DNA from: Mycobacterium sp. 1081908.1
GTDB taxonomy: Bacteria > Actinomycetota > Actinomycetes > Mycobacteriales > Mycobacteriaceae
Length of the DNA stretch: 35,829 nucleotides
NCBI RefSeq assembly: GCF_001673535.1
Contig: NZ_LZLY01000112.1
Location: forward strand, 1-35,829
Reading direction: 5' to 3'
A program made the translations under genes and the position numbers. Within the stretch, counting starts at the first letter, position 1, and each line of letters starts with the position of its first letter. This document shows positions 27,471 to 35,829 of this stretch, piece after piece. A model generated the notes under the pieces. The model saw only the letters and a program-made list of their open reading frames with translations, was not told the DNA's origin and ran no database searches.

Positions 27471-28524
27471 CGCAAGGCGCGAACGCGACCCGCTGCGAAC
27501 CGGCATCTTCGGCGTGGTGCTGGTGATTTGCGTGGTGCTCATCGCCTTTGGTTACGCAGGCCTGCCGTTCTTTCCGCAGGGCAAGATGTACGACGCCTAC
27601 TTCACCGACGCGGGCGGCATCAACCCGGGCAACGCCGTTTACGTGTCCGGCTTCAAGGTGGGCAAAGTGGCCTCCGTCGGCCTGGCCGGCGAGAGCGCCA
27701 AGGTGACGTTCTCCGTCGACCGGCACGTCACCGTCGGCGATCAGTCGCTGGCCGCGATCCGCACCGACACCATCCTCGGTGAGCGTTCCATTGCGGTGAC
27801 CCCGGCCGGCAGCGGCAAGGCGACCACCATCCCGCTGAGCCGCACGACGACGCCGTACACGCTGGCCGGTGCCCTCGAGGACCTGGGCAACAACGCCAAC
27901 AACCTGAACAAGCCGCAGTTCGAGCAGGCCTTGAACGTGCTGACCGACACGCTGCACGACGCCACGCCGGAACTGCGCGGCGCGCTGGACGGCGTGACAT
28001 CGCTGTCCCGCACGCTGAATCGCCGCGACGAGGCGCTGCAAAGCCTGCTGGCACATGCGAAGTCGGTGACGGCGGTGTTGTCGCAGCGCGCCAACCAGGT
28101 GAACAAGCTGGTGGACGACGGCAACGAGTTGTTCGCCGCGCTCGACGAGCGGCGCGCCGCGATCGGTGAGTTGATCTCGGGCATCGGCGGTCTCTCGCAG
28201 CAGATTTCGGGGTTTGTCGCCGACAACCGCAAGGAGTTCGGCCCGGCGCTGAGCAAGCTGAACCTGGTGCTGGCCAACCTCAACGAGCGCCGCGACTACA
28301 TCACCGAGGCGCTCAAGCGGCTGCCCACCTACGCCACCGAGCTGGGTGAGGTCGTCGGCTCCGGTCCCGGGTTCAACGTGAACGTGTTCAGCGTGTTGCC
28401 CGCGCCGATGATCGCGATGGTGTTCGACTTCTTCTACCAGCCGGGCAAGCTGCCGGCCAGCCTCGCCGACTACCTGCGCGGGCTGATTCAGGAACGCTGG
28501 ATCATCAGGCCGAAGTCGCCATGA
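27460..28524 (+). CDS. mce4C: Mce-family protein Mce4C
   Basis: A 354-residue protein with an N-terminal membrane helix (about 14-34), an MCE domain (INPGNAVYVSGFKVGKV) and a helical tail. The TTG start at 27460 has GGGAGG eight nt upstream and lies within the last codons of mce4B. Initiation at TTG may lower its yield relative to other subunits. Overlaps mce4D by ATGA. Confidence 0.94.
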   Translation: MSSNARRERDPLRTGIFGVVLVICVVLIAFGYAGLPFFPQGKMYDAYFTDAGGINPGNAVYVSGFKVGKVASVGLAGESAKVTFSVDRHVTVGDQSLAAIRTDTILGERSIAVTPAGSGKATTIPLSRTTTPYTLAGALEDLGNNANNLNKPQFEQALNVLTDTLHDATPELRGALDGVTSLSRTLNRRDEALQSLLAHAKSVTAVLSQRANQVNKLVDDGNELFAALDERRAAIGELISGIGGLSQQISGFVADNRKEFGPALSKLNLVLANLNERRDYITEALKRLPTYATELGEVVGSGPGFNVNVFSVLPAPMIAMVFDFFYQPGKLPASLADYLRGLIQERWIIRPKSP

Positions 28525-29960
28525 CGAACCGAATCGCCGGCAGCAGGGGGCTGCGCTACGGCATCATCATCGCGCTGGTCGCGATGCTGGTGGGTGGCGT
28601 GTATGTGCTGTCGGCGCAAGGCAATAACCGGACCGTCATCGGCTACTTCACCTCCGCCGTCGGTCTCTATCCCGGCGACCAAGTGCGCATCCTGGGCGTG
28701 CCGGTCGGTTCGATCGACACGATCGAACCGCGGCCCTCCGACGTGAAGATCGTCATGTCGGTGGCCAAGGACGTGAAGATCCCCAAAGATGCCCGCGCCG
28801 TCATCATCTCGCCGAACCTGGTGTCGGCGCGGTTCATTCAGCTCACCCCGGCGTACACCGGCGGGGCAGTGCTGCCCGACGGCGGCAGCATCGATCTGAA
28901 CCGCACCGGGGTGCCGGTGGAGTGGGACGAGGTGAAGGAGTCCCTCACCCAGCTGGCCGTTCAGCTGGGCCCGACGACGGGTTCGATGCAGGGGCCGCTG
29001 GGCAAGGCGATCAACCAGGCCGCTGACACGCTCGACGGCAAGGGCGAGTCGTTCCACAACGCGTTGCGTGAGCTCTCGCAAGTCGCCGGGCGGCTTGGGG
29101 ATTCGCGCAGCGACATCTTCGGCACGGTCAAGAACCTGCAGGTGCTGGTCGACGCGCTGTCGTCGAGCAACGAGCAGATCGTGCAGTTCGCCGGGAACGT
29201 GGCCTCGGTGTCGCAGGTGCTCGCCGACAGCTCGCGACATCTGGACAACACCCTGGGCACGCTCAATCAGGCGCTCTCGGACATCCGGGGATTCCTGCAC
29301 GAGAACAACTCGACGATCATCGATACGGTCAACAACCTCAACGACTTCGCGCAGACGTTGAGCGATCAGAGCGACAACATCGAGCAGGTGTTGCACGTGG
29401 CCGGCCCGGGCATCGCCAACTTCTACAACATCTACGACCCCGCGCAGGGCACCCTGAACGGGTTGTTGTCGATACCCGAATTCGCCAACCCCGTGCAGTT
29501 CATCTGCGGTGGCTCGTTCGAGACGGCCGCGGGACCGAGGGCGCCGGACTACTTCCGGCGCGCCGAGCTCTGCCGCGAGCGGCTCGGTCCGGTGCTGCGC
29601 CGGCTCGCCGTGAACTACCCGCCGGTGATGTTCCACCCGCTCAACACGATCACCGCGTACAAGGGCCAGATCATTTACGACACCCCCGAGACCCAGGCCA
29701 AGGCGGCCACCCCGGTTCCGCAGCTGACGTGGATACCGGCCCAGGGCGCACACCTCCCGCCGGCCGCCCAGAACCCCACGGACCTGCAGGCCCTGCTGGT
29801 CCCGACGGCGCCGCAGACGGCTCCGGGCCCTCCGCCGGCCGGGCTCAGCTCGGGTCCGGCCCCGGGTCCCGGCCCGGGGAACGCCTATGGTCCGCTGCCC
29901 GGCCCCCCGCCGGGCCAGGCGCCGAGCGCGCCGCCGGCCGATCAGGGCGGTGGCGGATGA
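28521..29960 (+). CDS. mce4D: Mce-family protein Mce4D
   Basis: A 479-residue protein with a membrane anchor at about 12-31, an MCE domain (YPGDQVRILGVPVGSI), a helical middle and a Pro/Gly/Ala-rich tail from about residue 410. The tail is low-complexity and may be longer than in the M. tuberculosis protein (about 450 residues as I recall). A conduit subunit of the sterol importer. ATGA overlaps join it to mce4C and mce4E. Confidence 0.94.
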   Translation: MTNRIAGSRGLRYGIIIALVAMLVGGVYVLSAQGNNRTVIGYFTSAVGLYPGDQVRILGVPVGSIDTIEPRPSDVKIVMSVAKDVKIPKDARAVIISPNLVSARFIQLTPAYTGGAVLPDGGSIDLNRTGVPVEWDEVKESLTQLAVQLGPTTGSMQGPLGKAINQAADTLDGKGESFHNALRELSQVAGRLGDSRSDIFGTVKNLQVLVDALSSSNEQIVQFAGNVASVSQVLADSSRHLDNTLGTLNQALSDIRGFLHENNSTIIDTVNNLNDFAQTLSDQSDNIEQVLHVAGPGIANFYNIYDPAQGTLNGLLSIPEFANPVQFICGGSFETAAGPRAPDYFRRAELCRERLGPVLRRLAVNYPPVMFHPLNTITAYKGQIIYDTPETQAKAATPVPQLTWIPAQGAHLPPAAQNPTDLQALLVPTAPQTAPGPPPAGLSSGPAPGPGPGNAYGPLPGPPPGQAPSAPPADQGGGG

Positions 29961-31123
29961 GGCGGATCTGGTTGCGCGGCAGTGTGTTAGCGGCGGGCAG
30001 CGCGCTGCTGGCCGGTTGCCAATTCAACGGCCTCAACTCGCTGGCGATGCCCGGCACGGCCGGCCACGGCAGCGGCGCGTATTCGATCACCGTCGAGATG
30101 CCCGACGTGGCAACGCTGCCGCAAAACTCGCCGGTGATGGTCGACGACGTCACCGTCGGCAGCGTCGCGGGCATTTCGGCCGAGCAGCGTTCCGATGGAT
30201 CCTTCTACGCCGCGGTGAAGCTGGCGCTGAACAAGAACGTGGTGTTGCCGGCCAACGCGACCGCGACGGTGGCCCAGACCTCGTTGCTGGGATCGATGCA
30301 CATCGACCTGGCGCGGCCGAAGGACAAGCCGGCGACCGGGCGGCTCAAGGACGGCTCGCGGATCACGGAGGCCAACACGGGTCGCTACCCGACCACCGAA
30401 GAGGTGCTCTCGGCGTTGGGTCTCGTCGTCAACAAGGGCAATCTCGGTGCGCTGGAAGACATTACCGACGAGACCTATCAGGCCGTCGCCGGTCGCCAGG
30501 ACCAGTTCGTCGACCTGATCCCGCGGCTCGCCGAATTGACGGCGGGGCTCAACCGGCAGACCAACGACATCATCGATGCGGTCGACGGGCTGAACCGATT
30601 CTCCGCCACGCTGGCGCGCGACAAGGACAACCTGGGCCGGGCGCTGGACACGCTGCCCGAGGCACTCCGGGTGCTCAACAAGAACCGGGACCACATCGTC
30701 GAAGCGTTCGCCGCGCTGAAGAAGCTGGCGACGGTGACCTCCCACATCCTGGCAAAAACCAAGGTGGACTTCGCCGAAGACCTCAAGGGCCTGTACTCGG
30801 TCGTCAAGGCCCTCAGCGACAACCGCAAGAACTTCGTCACCTCGCTGCAGATCCTGCTGACGTTCCCCTTCCCCAACTTCGGCATCAAGCAGTCGGTGCG
30901 CGGCGACTACCTCAACGTGTTCACCACCTTCGACCTCACCCTGCGCCGGATCGGCGAGACCTTCTTCACCACCTCCTATGCGCTGGACCCGAACATGATG
31001 CACATGAGCGAGGTGCTCAACCCGCCCGACTTCCTGACCGGCGAACTGGCGAACCTGTCCGGACAGGCCGCCGACCCGTTCAAGATTCCGCCCGGCACGA
31101 CTTCGGGTCCCGAGGGGCGGTAG
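29957..31123 (+). CDS. mce4E: Mce-family lipoprotein Mce4E (LprN)
   Basis: A 388-residue lipoprotein. A short basic N-terminus and hydrophobic core lead to the lipobox L18-A-G-C21, so C21 would be lipidated after signal peptidase II cleavage. The MCE domain covers about 40-115. The ATG at 29957 overlaps the mce4D stop (ATGA) and places the lipobox correctly; a longer upstream reading is rejected. Known in M. tuberculosis as LprN. Five bp separate it from mce4F. Confidence 0.95.
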   Translation: MRRIWLRGSVLAAGSALLAGCQFNGLNSLAMPGTAGHGSGAYSITVEMPDVATLPQNSPVMVDDVTVGSVAGISAEQRSDGSFYAAVKLALNKNVVLPANATATVAQTSLLGSMHIDLARPKDKPATGRLKDGSRITEANTGRYPTTEEVLSALGLVVNKGNLGALEDITDETYQAVAGRQDQFVDLIPRLAELTAGLNRQTNDIIDAVDGLNRFSATLARDKDNLGRALDTLPEALRVLNKNRDHIVEAFAALKKLATVTSHILAKTKVDFAEDLKGLYSVVKALSDNRKNFVTSLQILLTFPFPNFGIKQSVRGDYLNVFTTFDLTLRRIGETFFTTSYALDPNMMHMSEVLNPPDFLTGELANLSGQAADPFKIPPGTTSGPEGR

Positions 31124-31128
31124 GGCTG

Positions 31129-32853
31129 ATGATCGACAAACTCACCAAGGTCCAACTCGGCATCTTCGCGGTGATCACCGCGCTCACGCTGAGTGTGATG
31201 GCCGTCTTCTACCTGCGGCTGCCGGCCACCTTCGGCCTCGGGACGTACGGTGTCAGCGCCGATTTCGTCGCGGGGGGCGGCCTGTATAAAAACGCCAACG
31301 TCACCTACCGCGGAGTCGCGGTCGGCCGGGTGGAGTCGGTGGGCCTCAGCCCCAACGGCGTCACCGCCGAAATGCGCCTCAACAGCGGCACGCCCATACC
31401 GTCGAACGTCACCGCCACCGTGAAGAGCGTCTCGGCCGTGGGTGAGCAGTACATCGACCTGGTGCCGCCGGGCAATCCCGCATCGACCAAGCTGCACAAC
31501 GGATCCCGGATCGACCGGCAGAACACCCGGATCGGCCAGGAGGTCGCCGACCTGTTGAAGCGGGCGGAGGCACTGGTCAACAGCCTCGGCGACACCCGGT
31601 TGCGCGAGCTGCTGCACGAGACGTTCATCTCGGCCAACGGCTCGGGGCCGGAGCTGGCCCGGCTGATCGAGTCCGCCCGGCTGCTGGTGGACGAGGCCAA
31701 CGCCAATTACCCGCAGGTCTCGCAGCTCATCGATCAGGCCGGCCCGTTCCTGCAGGCCCAGATTCGCGCCGGCGCCGACGTCAAATCGCTGTCGGATGGG
31801 TTGGCGCGGTTCACTTCCGAGGTGCGCCAGGCCGACCCGCAGCTGCGCGACACGTTGGCCACCGCGCCGGGTGCGACCGACGAGGCCAGCACGGCGTTCT
31901 CCGGGATCCGCCCGTCCTTCCCCGCGCTGGCGGCCAGCCTGGCCAACCTGGGCCGCGTCGGGGTCATCTACCACAAGTCGATCGAGCAGCTGTTGGTGGT
32001 GTTGCCGGCGCTGTTCGCGGCGATCACCACGGCCGCTGGCGGCGCCCCGCAAGACGAGGGCGCCAAGCTGGACTTCAAGCTCGACCTCAACGACCCGCCC
32101 CCGTGCGCCGTCGGCTTCCTGCCCCCGCCGCTGATGCGCACGCCGGCGGACGAGACGTTGCGCGAGCTCCCGAGGGACATGTACTGCAAGACGGCGCAGA
32201 ACGACCCGAGCACCGTGCGCGGCGCCCGCAACTATCCATGCCAGGAGTTCCCCGGCAAACGCGCACCGACGATCCAGCTCTGCCGTGACCCGAAAGGCTA
32301 CGTTCCGGTCGGCCGCAACCCGTGGCGCGGCCCTCCGGTGCCCTACGACACCCCGGTGACGAACGGGCTGAACGTGTTGCCGCCCAACAAGTTCCCGTAC
32401 ATCCCGCCGGGCGCTGAACCCGATCCCGGAACCCCGATCGTGGGGCCACCCCCACCCGGCGTGGTGCCCGGGCCCGGCCCGTTGCCGAACCACCAGCCGG
32501 CCTACGATCCGCCGCCGCCCAACGACAGGCCGCCGCCGCCGGGCAATCCGTCGTGGATGCCACCCGGCGTCCCGCCGGTGCCGCCGATACTTCCCTATCC
32601 CAAGTGGCTCCCCCCGCCGGCACCTCCGGAGGGCATCAATCCGCCGCCGGCGGGCCCCGGACCGGAGAAGCCCTGGGGGCCGCCACAGGGTCCGCCGCCG
32701 CAGGCCAGCGGTCCGGCCTACACCACCTATGACCAGCGCACCGGGGCGTTTGTGGACCCGGCCGGCGGCACTGGTACTTTCGCGGCCGGCGCCAGTGGCA
32801 CCTCCAGCGCCGAGAATTGGGTGGACCTGATGCTTGATCCAAGGCCGATGTAG
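31129..32853 (+). CDS. mce4F: Mce-family protein Mce4F
   Basis: A 574-residue protein with a membrane anchor (about 8-28), an MCE domain (GGGLYKNANVTYRGVAVGRV), a long helical region to about 320 and a proline-rich, low-complexity tail (about 395-530) before a short conserved end. The last of the six conduit proteins. The ATG at 31129 is chosen because the membrane anchor follows directly. Its stop overlaps the mam4A GTG by one base. Confidence 0.95.
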   Translation: MIDKLTKVQLGIFAVITALTLSVMAVFYLRLPATFGLGTYGVSADFVAGGGLYKNANVTYRGVAVGRVESVGLSPNGVTAEMRLNSGTPIPSNVTATVKSVSAVGEQYIDLVPPGNPASTKLHNGSRIDRQNTRIGQEVADLLKRAEALVNSLGDTRLRELLHETFISANGSGPELARLIESARLLVDEANANYPQVSQLIDQAGPFLQAQIRAGADVKSLSDGLARFTSEVRQADPQLRDTLATAPGATDEASTAFSGIRPSFPALAASLANLGRVGVIYHKSIEQLLVVLPALFAAITTAAGGAPQDEGAKLDFKLDLNDPPPCAVGFLPPPLMRTPADETLRELPRDMYCKTAQNDPSTVRGARNYPCQEFPGKRAPTIQLCRDPKGYVPVGRNPWRGPPVPYDTPVTNGLNVLPPNKFPYIPPGAEPDPGTPIVGPPPPGVVPGPGPLPNHQPAYDPPPPNDRPPPPGNPSWMPPGVPPVPPILPYPKWLPPPAPPEGINPPPAGPGPEKPWGPPQGPPPQASGPAYTTYDQRTGAFVDPAGGTGTFAAGASGTSSAENWVDLMLDPRPM

Positions 32854-33554
32854 TGGGCCCAGAAGTTCCAGAGACGACGACACAGCGAGTGCGTCGCCGC
32901 GCATCGCGGGCCGCGGGGCCGGCCAAGGGCGAGGCGCGCGAGACCGCTCCGGTCAAGGTCGACGTCGCGGCACCACCGAAGCCGCCGGCGAAACCCGTCG
33001 CAACCCTGAAGCCGGTGAAGCCGCCGCCGCGGCGCCGGCCGAACCGCGCCCTGGTGCTACGGACCTCGTTCGCCGCCGCCCTGGTGGCGGTCGGCGCACT
33101 GGCCGGCTGCGTGGTCTTCCTGCTGCACCAACAGGGCCAGGCCGACGCCAAGCAGGCGCGGGACCAGCGCTTCGTCGACACCGCCACGCAGACGGTGGTC
33201 AACATGTTCAGCTACAAGCAGGACAACATCGACGAGAGCGTGAACCGGTTCTACAACGGCACCAGCGGCCCGCTGCGCGGAATGCTGGGCGCCAACAACA
33301 ACATTGAGAACCTCAAGGGCCTGTTCCGCTCCACCAACGCGACCTCGGAGGCCGTCGTCAACGGCGCCGCGTTGGAGGGCGTCGATTCCGTCACCGACAA
33401 CGCGTCGGTGCTGGTGTCGGTGCGGGTGACGGTCGCCGACATCGACGGAACGAACAAGCCGTCCATGCCGTATCGGCTGCGGGTGATCGTGCACGAGGAC
33501 GAGCAGGGTCGAATGACCGGCTACGACCTGAAGTATCCGGACGGGGGTAACTGA
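32853..33554 (+). CDS. Mce-associated membrane protein Mam4A (Rv3493c-like)
   Basis: A 233-residue protein: a Pro/Arg/Lys-rich cytoplasmic segment (1-65), one membrane helix (about 66-92), and an extracytoplasmic domain with the NTF2-like character of Mce-associated proteins. Such proteins stabilise Mce complexes. The GTG start overlaps the mce4F stop, and the stop overlaps the next ATG (TGATG). Sometimes named mam4A or mas4A. Confidence 0.92.
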   Translation: MGPEVPETTTQRVRRRASRAAGPAKGEARETAPVKVDVAAPPKPPAKPVATLKPVKPPPRRRPNRALVLRTSFAAALVAVGALAGCVVFLLHQQGQADAKQARDQRFVDTATQTVVNMFSYKQDNIDESVNRFYNGTSGPLRGMLGANNNIENLKGLFRSTNATSEAVVNGAALEGVDSVTDNASVLVSVRVTVADIDGTNKPSMPYRLRVIVHEDEQGRMTGYDLKYPDGGN

Positions 33555-34036
33555 TGCGGTGGCTGATCGCCGTCGCGGGCTCCCTGCTGGTGGCGGCCTG
33601 CGTCGGCCTGTCCGCGGCGGCCGGGTGGTTCTACTGGGAACGGGTGCAGACGCGCGGCGAGGCGGCGGCGCGGGCCGTGTTGCCGGGGTTGGCGGCCAAG
33701 GAGATACCCGAGGTGTTCGCCTACGACTACCAGACCGTCGAGCGCAGCCTCTCGGCCGCCTACCCGCTGCTGACGCCCGCCTATCGCCAGGAATTCCAGA
33801 AGAGCGCGAACGCGCAGATCATTCCGGAGGCGAAGAAGCGTGAGGTCGTCGTCCAGGCGAATGTCGTTGGCGTCGGCGTCATGTCCGCCAAGCGCGATTC
33901 GGCGTCTGTGATGGTCTATCTCAATCGCACCGTGACCGACAAGTCACGGCAGCCGCTCTACGACGGCAGCCGGTTGCGCGTCGACTTCACCAAAGTCGGC
34001 AGGCAATGGTTGATCGCCTACATCACGCCGATCTAG
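33554..34036 (+). CDS. Mce-associated membrane protein Mam4B (Rv3492c-like)
   Basis: A 160-residue protein with one N-terminal membrane helix (about 4-24) and an extracytoplasmic NTF2-like domain. A paralogue-type partner of Mam4A and the last gene of the mce4 operon, joined by a 1-nt overlap. A palindromic element follows 8 bp after its stop. Confidence 0.92.
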   Translation: MRWLIAVAGSLLVAACVGLSAAAGWFYWERVQTRGEAAARAVLPGLAAKEIPEVFAYDYQTVERSLSAAYPLLTPAYRQEFQKSANAQIIPEAKKREVVVQANVVGVGVMSAKRDSASVMVYLNRTVTDKSRQPLYDGSRLRVDFTKVGRQWLIAYITPI

Positions 34037-34043
34037 GCGCTCA

Positions 34044-34073
34044 GCCGACCGTCACGCTAGCGTGACGCTCGGC
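34044..34073. terminator. Palindrome after mce4, likely bidirectional terminator
   Basis: An 18-bp perfect palindrome (CGTCACGCTAGCGTGACG, 34050-34067) is extended on each side, after one mismatch, by GCCGA/TCGGC. It lies between the convergent mam4B and Rv3491-like genes. A degenerate copy of its right arm (GCTGGCGTGGCTCTCGG) follows at about 34086-34102. The AGCGTGACG end is shared with the 56-bp repeats. Confidence 0.6.
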
Positions 34074-34123
34074 GCCCACAGTTGCGCTGGCGTGGCTCTC
34101 GGCCGCGGGGCCGCAGGTCAATC

Positions 34124-34702
34124 TCAGAAGCACATCGCGATGTCGTTGCAGCGCAACGGATAACGCTCGATCGGGCTGGGTGGGGGGCCGCTCAGCGCCA
34201 ACGAGAACGGTTGCTTGCTCATCGCCGACTCCAGACCGCATTCGGGTCCGTGCAGACTGGTATGCGTGCCGGTGAGCGTCTCGTCGTCGAACGCATAGGT
34301 TTCGGTCGACGACGCGGTGCCACCGCCCGGGCACGAAACGCCGTCGGCGATGTCGACTTTGAAGGTCCAGCGTTGGCTCACCAGGCGGGCCCTGCCGCTG
34401 AAGTTCTGCAGCTTGTCCTGCCGGCTGATCCTTTCGTCGGTCGAGCTCACGATGTTGAGTGCGCAGAAGTCCGCCATGATGTCCGGGTTGGAATAGTCCT
34501 TGTAGTAGCGGCTTCCGTTCACCTGATCGCACAGCGCCGTGATCGTCCAGGTCACCCCGGACACCCCCGCCTGGTTGAACGAGTAACTCCCGTCCGGCGG
34601 CGGCGCGACGGCAGCGGCCGGTTCGCCGGATTCCAACGCGATTCCGAGTGCGACGGCCGAGCAGATGCCGGCACCGGCGGCCAGGCCACGACGCAGCTTC
34701 AT
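34124..34702 (-). CDS. Secreted protein of unknown function (Rv3491-like)
   Basis: A 192-residue protein, the same length I recall for Rv3491. A signal peptide (about 1-35, MKLRRGLAAGAG then an Ala-rich cleavage region) precedes a mature domain with six cysteines, enough for three disulfides, ending CNDIAMCF. No enzymatic motif is recognised. The ATG at 34702 with a strong GGGAGGA motif upstream is preferred over an ATG eight codons earlier. It converges on the end of mce4 but is not part of it. Confidence 0.9.
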   Translation of the reverse strand: MKLRRGLAAGAGICSAVALGIALESGEPAAAVAPPPDGSYSFNQAGVSGVTWTITALCDQVNGSRYYKDYSNPDIMADFCALNIVSSTDERISRQDKLQNFSGRARLVSQRWTFKVDIADGVSCPGGGTASSTETYAFDDETLTGTHTSLHGPECGLESAMSKQPFSLALSGPPPSPIERYPLRCNDIAMCF

Positions 34703-34747
34703 GACGTTCCTCCCTCTACGCTGCATTGAGTATCACAGCGTTTCGGT

Positions 34748-34766
34748 GGGAGCACCATGGGCTCCC
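34748..34766. terminator. Hairpin between the PGRS gene and the Rv3491-like gene
   Basis: GGGAGC and GCTCCC pair across a 7-nt loop, immediately after the stop of the minus-strand PGRS gene. No U-tract. It probably separates the two tandem transcripts. Confidence 0.4.
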
Positions 34767-34771
34767 CCGGT

Positions 34772-35764
34772 CTATGGCAACCCGTGCGCCCCGCTGTGGC
34801 CGAACGGCCCGGCAAAGCCGCCGCTGCCGCCGTTTCCGCCGCCCCTGCCGTTCCCGCCGTCGCCACCGTTGCCGATGAACACGGCGTCGCCGCCTCTGCC
34901 GCCGTTGGCGGGTGCGGCGCCGTTGCCGGCGTCGCCGCCCCTACCGCCGCCGCCGAAGACCCCGCCGGCACCGCCGTCGCCGCCGGCTCCGCCCGCGCCG
35001 AGACCGGCTCCGGCGCCGCCCGTGCCGCCGGCGCCGCCGTGGGCGAATATCCCGGTCCCGCCGCCCCTCCCGCCGGCACCGCCAACCCCGGCCGCGCCGG
35101 TGCCGGCGCCGCCGGTGCCGCCGGCACCACCGCCGCCCAACAGCTTGACGTTGCCGCCATCACCGCCGCGGCCTCCGGTCAGCCCGGCCCCGCCGTCTCC
35201 GCCGTTGCCGCCGTCGCCGATGATCCCGCTGTTGCCGCTCGCTCCACCGTTCCCGCCGGTCCCGAGGAATGCGGAGCCACCCTGGCCGCCGTGACCACCG
35301 TTGCCGAACACCCCTGCGGTGCCCGCGTCGCCGCCGCTGCCGCCGTGCCCGTTGGCTCCGGTGGCGTCGCCGCCAGTCCCGCCGGTGCCCCCGTTGCCGT
35401 GCAGCAACGCGCCTTTGCCGCCGTGGCCGCCGAAACCGCCTATCCCGTTGGCCCCGGTCGCGGTCCCACCGGCCCCGCCCGTGCCGCCGTTGCCCTGTAG
35501 CCACCCGCCGTTGCCCGCGTTGCCGCCCAAACCACCGGCGATATCGCCGGCCCCGCCGGCCCCGCCCGCGCCGCCGTTGCCCTGCAGCCACCCGCCACTG
35601 CCGCCGGCGCCGCCGTAACCGCCGAAACCGTTGACGTCGCTTCCGCCGGCTCCGCCCGCGCCGCCGTGCCCGAGCATCGGGGCGTTGCCGCCGGCGCCGC
35701 CGATGCCGCCGGTGCCCCCGACGGCTGCGGCGATCCCGCCGGCCCCGCCCGCGCCGCCGGACAA
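34772..35764 (-). CDS. PGRS-repeat protein without a visible PE domain
   Basis: Nearly the whole 330-residue frame is GGAGGxGG-type repeats with periodic spacers such as GNGGxGG and [10 protein letters not shown]. No PE domain is seen. The earliest start in the window is a TTG at 35764 without a ribosome-binding site; the frame stays open to 35829 but reads a non-PE sequence there ([13 protein letters not shown]). It may be a PE_PGRS gene whose start lies outside, a PE-less PGRS protein, or a decayed copy. It is upstream of, and on the same strand as, the Rv3491-like gene. Confidence 0.65.
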   Translation of the reverse strand: MSGGAGGAGGIAAAVGGTGGIGGAGGNAPMLGHGGAGGAGGSDVNGFGGYGGAGGSGGWLQGNGGAGGAGGAGDIAGGLGGNAGNGGWLQGNGGTGGAGGTATGANGIGGFGGHGGKGALLHGNGGTGGTGGDATGANGHGGSGGDAGTAGVFGNGGHGGQGGSAFLGTGGNGGASGNSGIIGDGGNGGDGGAGLTGGRGGDGGNVKLLGGGGAGGTGGAGTGAAGVGGAGGRGGGTGIFAHGGAGGTGGAGAGLGAGGAGGDGGAGGVFGGGGRGGDAGNGAAPANGGRGGDAVFIGNGGDGGNGRGGGNGGSGGFAGPFGHSGAHGLP

Positions 35765-35806
35765 GTGCTCGCGGGTGGCCGCTGACCAGGCAGGTACGGT
35801 GGGCGG

Positions 35807-35829
35807 ATGGCGGAGGGGCTGCGCCCAGC
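35807..35829 (+). CDS. Possible start of a plus-strand gene cut by the window edge
   Basis: An ATG at 35807 opens MAEGLRP. A TACGGT hexamer ends 7 bp before it, the spacing of a mycobacterial leaderless promoter. Only seven full codons are present, so identity is unknown. If real, it would prevent the PGRS gene on the other strand from having an N-terminal PE domain just outside the window. Confidence 0.25.

Overview
This is high-GC mycobacterial chromosome carrying the sterol-uptake and side-chain catabolism locus that M. tuberculosis has at Rv3491-Rv3523, here in the opposite orientation. The pieces of PE_PGRS genes, the KstR-type operators and the gene order point to a slow-growing, PGRS-bearing Mycobacterium. 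It is not a copy of the M. tuberculosis arrangement as I remember it: I find no fadD18, the PE_PGRS content differs, and extra genes are present (a ketosteroid-isomerase-like protein, a class A beta-lactamase-fold protein and a PE_PGRS with a pepsin-like domain). The species cannot be named from this window. Family assignments rest on motif reading and recalled homologues, not on database searches.

Left part (1-11255). A PE_PGRS gene runs off the left edge. Next is a minus-strand operon: tandem DUF35 protein, ltp4, ltp3 and a KSI-like protein. This is the lyase module linked to removal of C-24-branched sterol side chains. Across a KstR box lie a plus-strand F420-type (LLM) oxidoreductase, an acetoacetate-decarboxylase-family protein and cyp142. 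A DUF559/AbiEi-like gene follows, bracketed by two copies of a 56-bp repeat. Then come echA19 and fadD19, divergent around another KstR box.

Middle (11256-22400). A two-gene cassette (amidohydrolase-fold protein plus the ThDP enzyme ilvX) meets, tail to tail, a 1224-residue PE_PGRS protein ending in an aspartic protease domain. A minus-strand operon, fadE26-fadE27-fadD17-serine hydrolase, runs from a KstR box. That box also faces fdxD and hsd4A on the plus strand.

Right part (22400-35829). The complete mce4 operon, yrbE4A-yrbE4B-mce4A/B/C/D/E/F-mam4A-mam4B, encodes the cholesterol importer (the ATPase MceG is not in the window). It is tightly packed with 1-11 nt overlaps. It ends at a palindromic element and converges with an Rv3491-like secreted protein. 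A PGRS-repeat gene lies at the right edge.

Logic of the locus: Mce4 imports sterol. CYP142 (with a ferredoxin such as FdxD) oxidises the terminal carbon. FadD19/FadD17 make CoA thioesters, and FadE26/27, EchA19 and Hsd4A carry out beta-oxidation. Ltp3/Ltp4 with the DUF35 protein cleave branched side chains. Four full-consensus KstR boxes plus one with a single mismatch suggest that sterol-CoA metabolites derepress the whole set. No tRNA, rRNA, CRISPR or insertion sequence was seen, and no gap between genes exceeds 300 bp.
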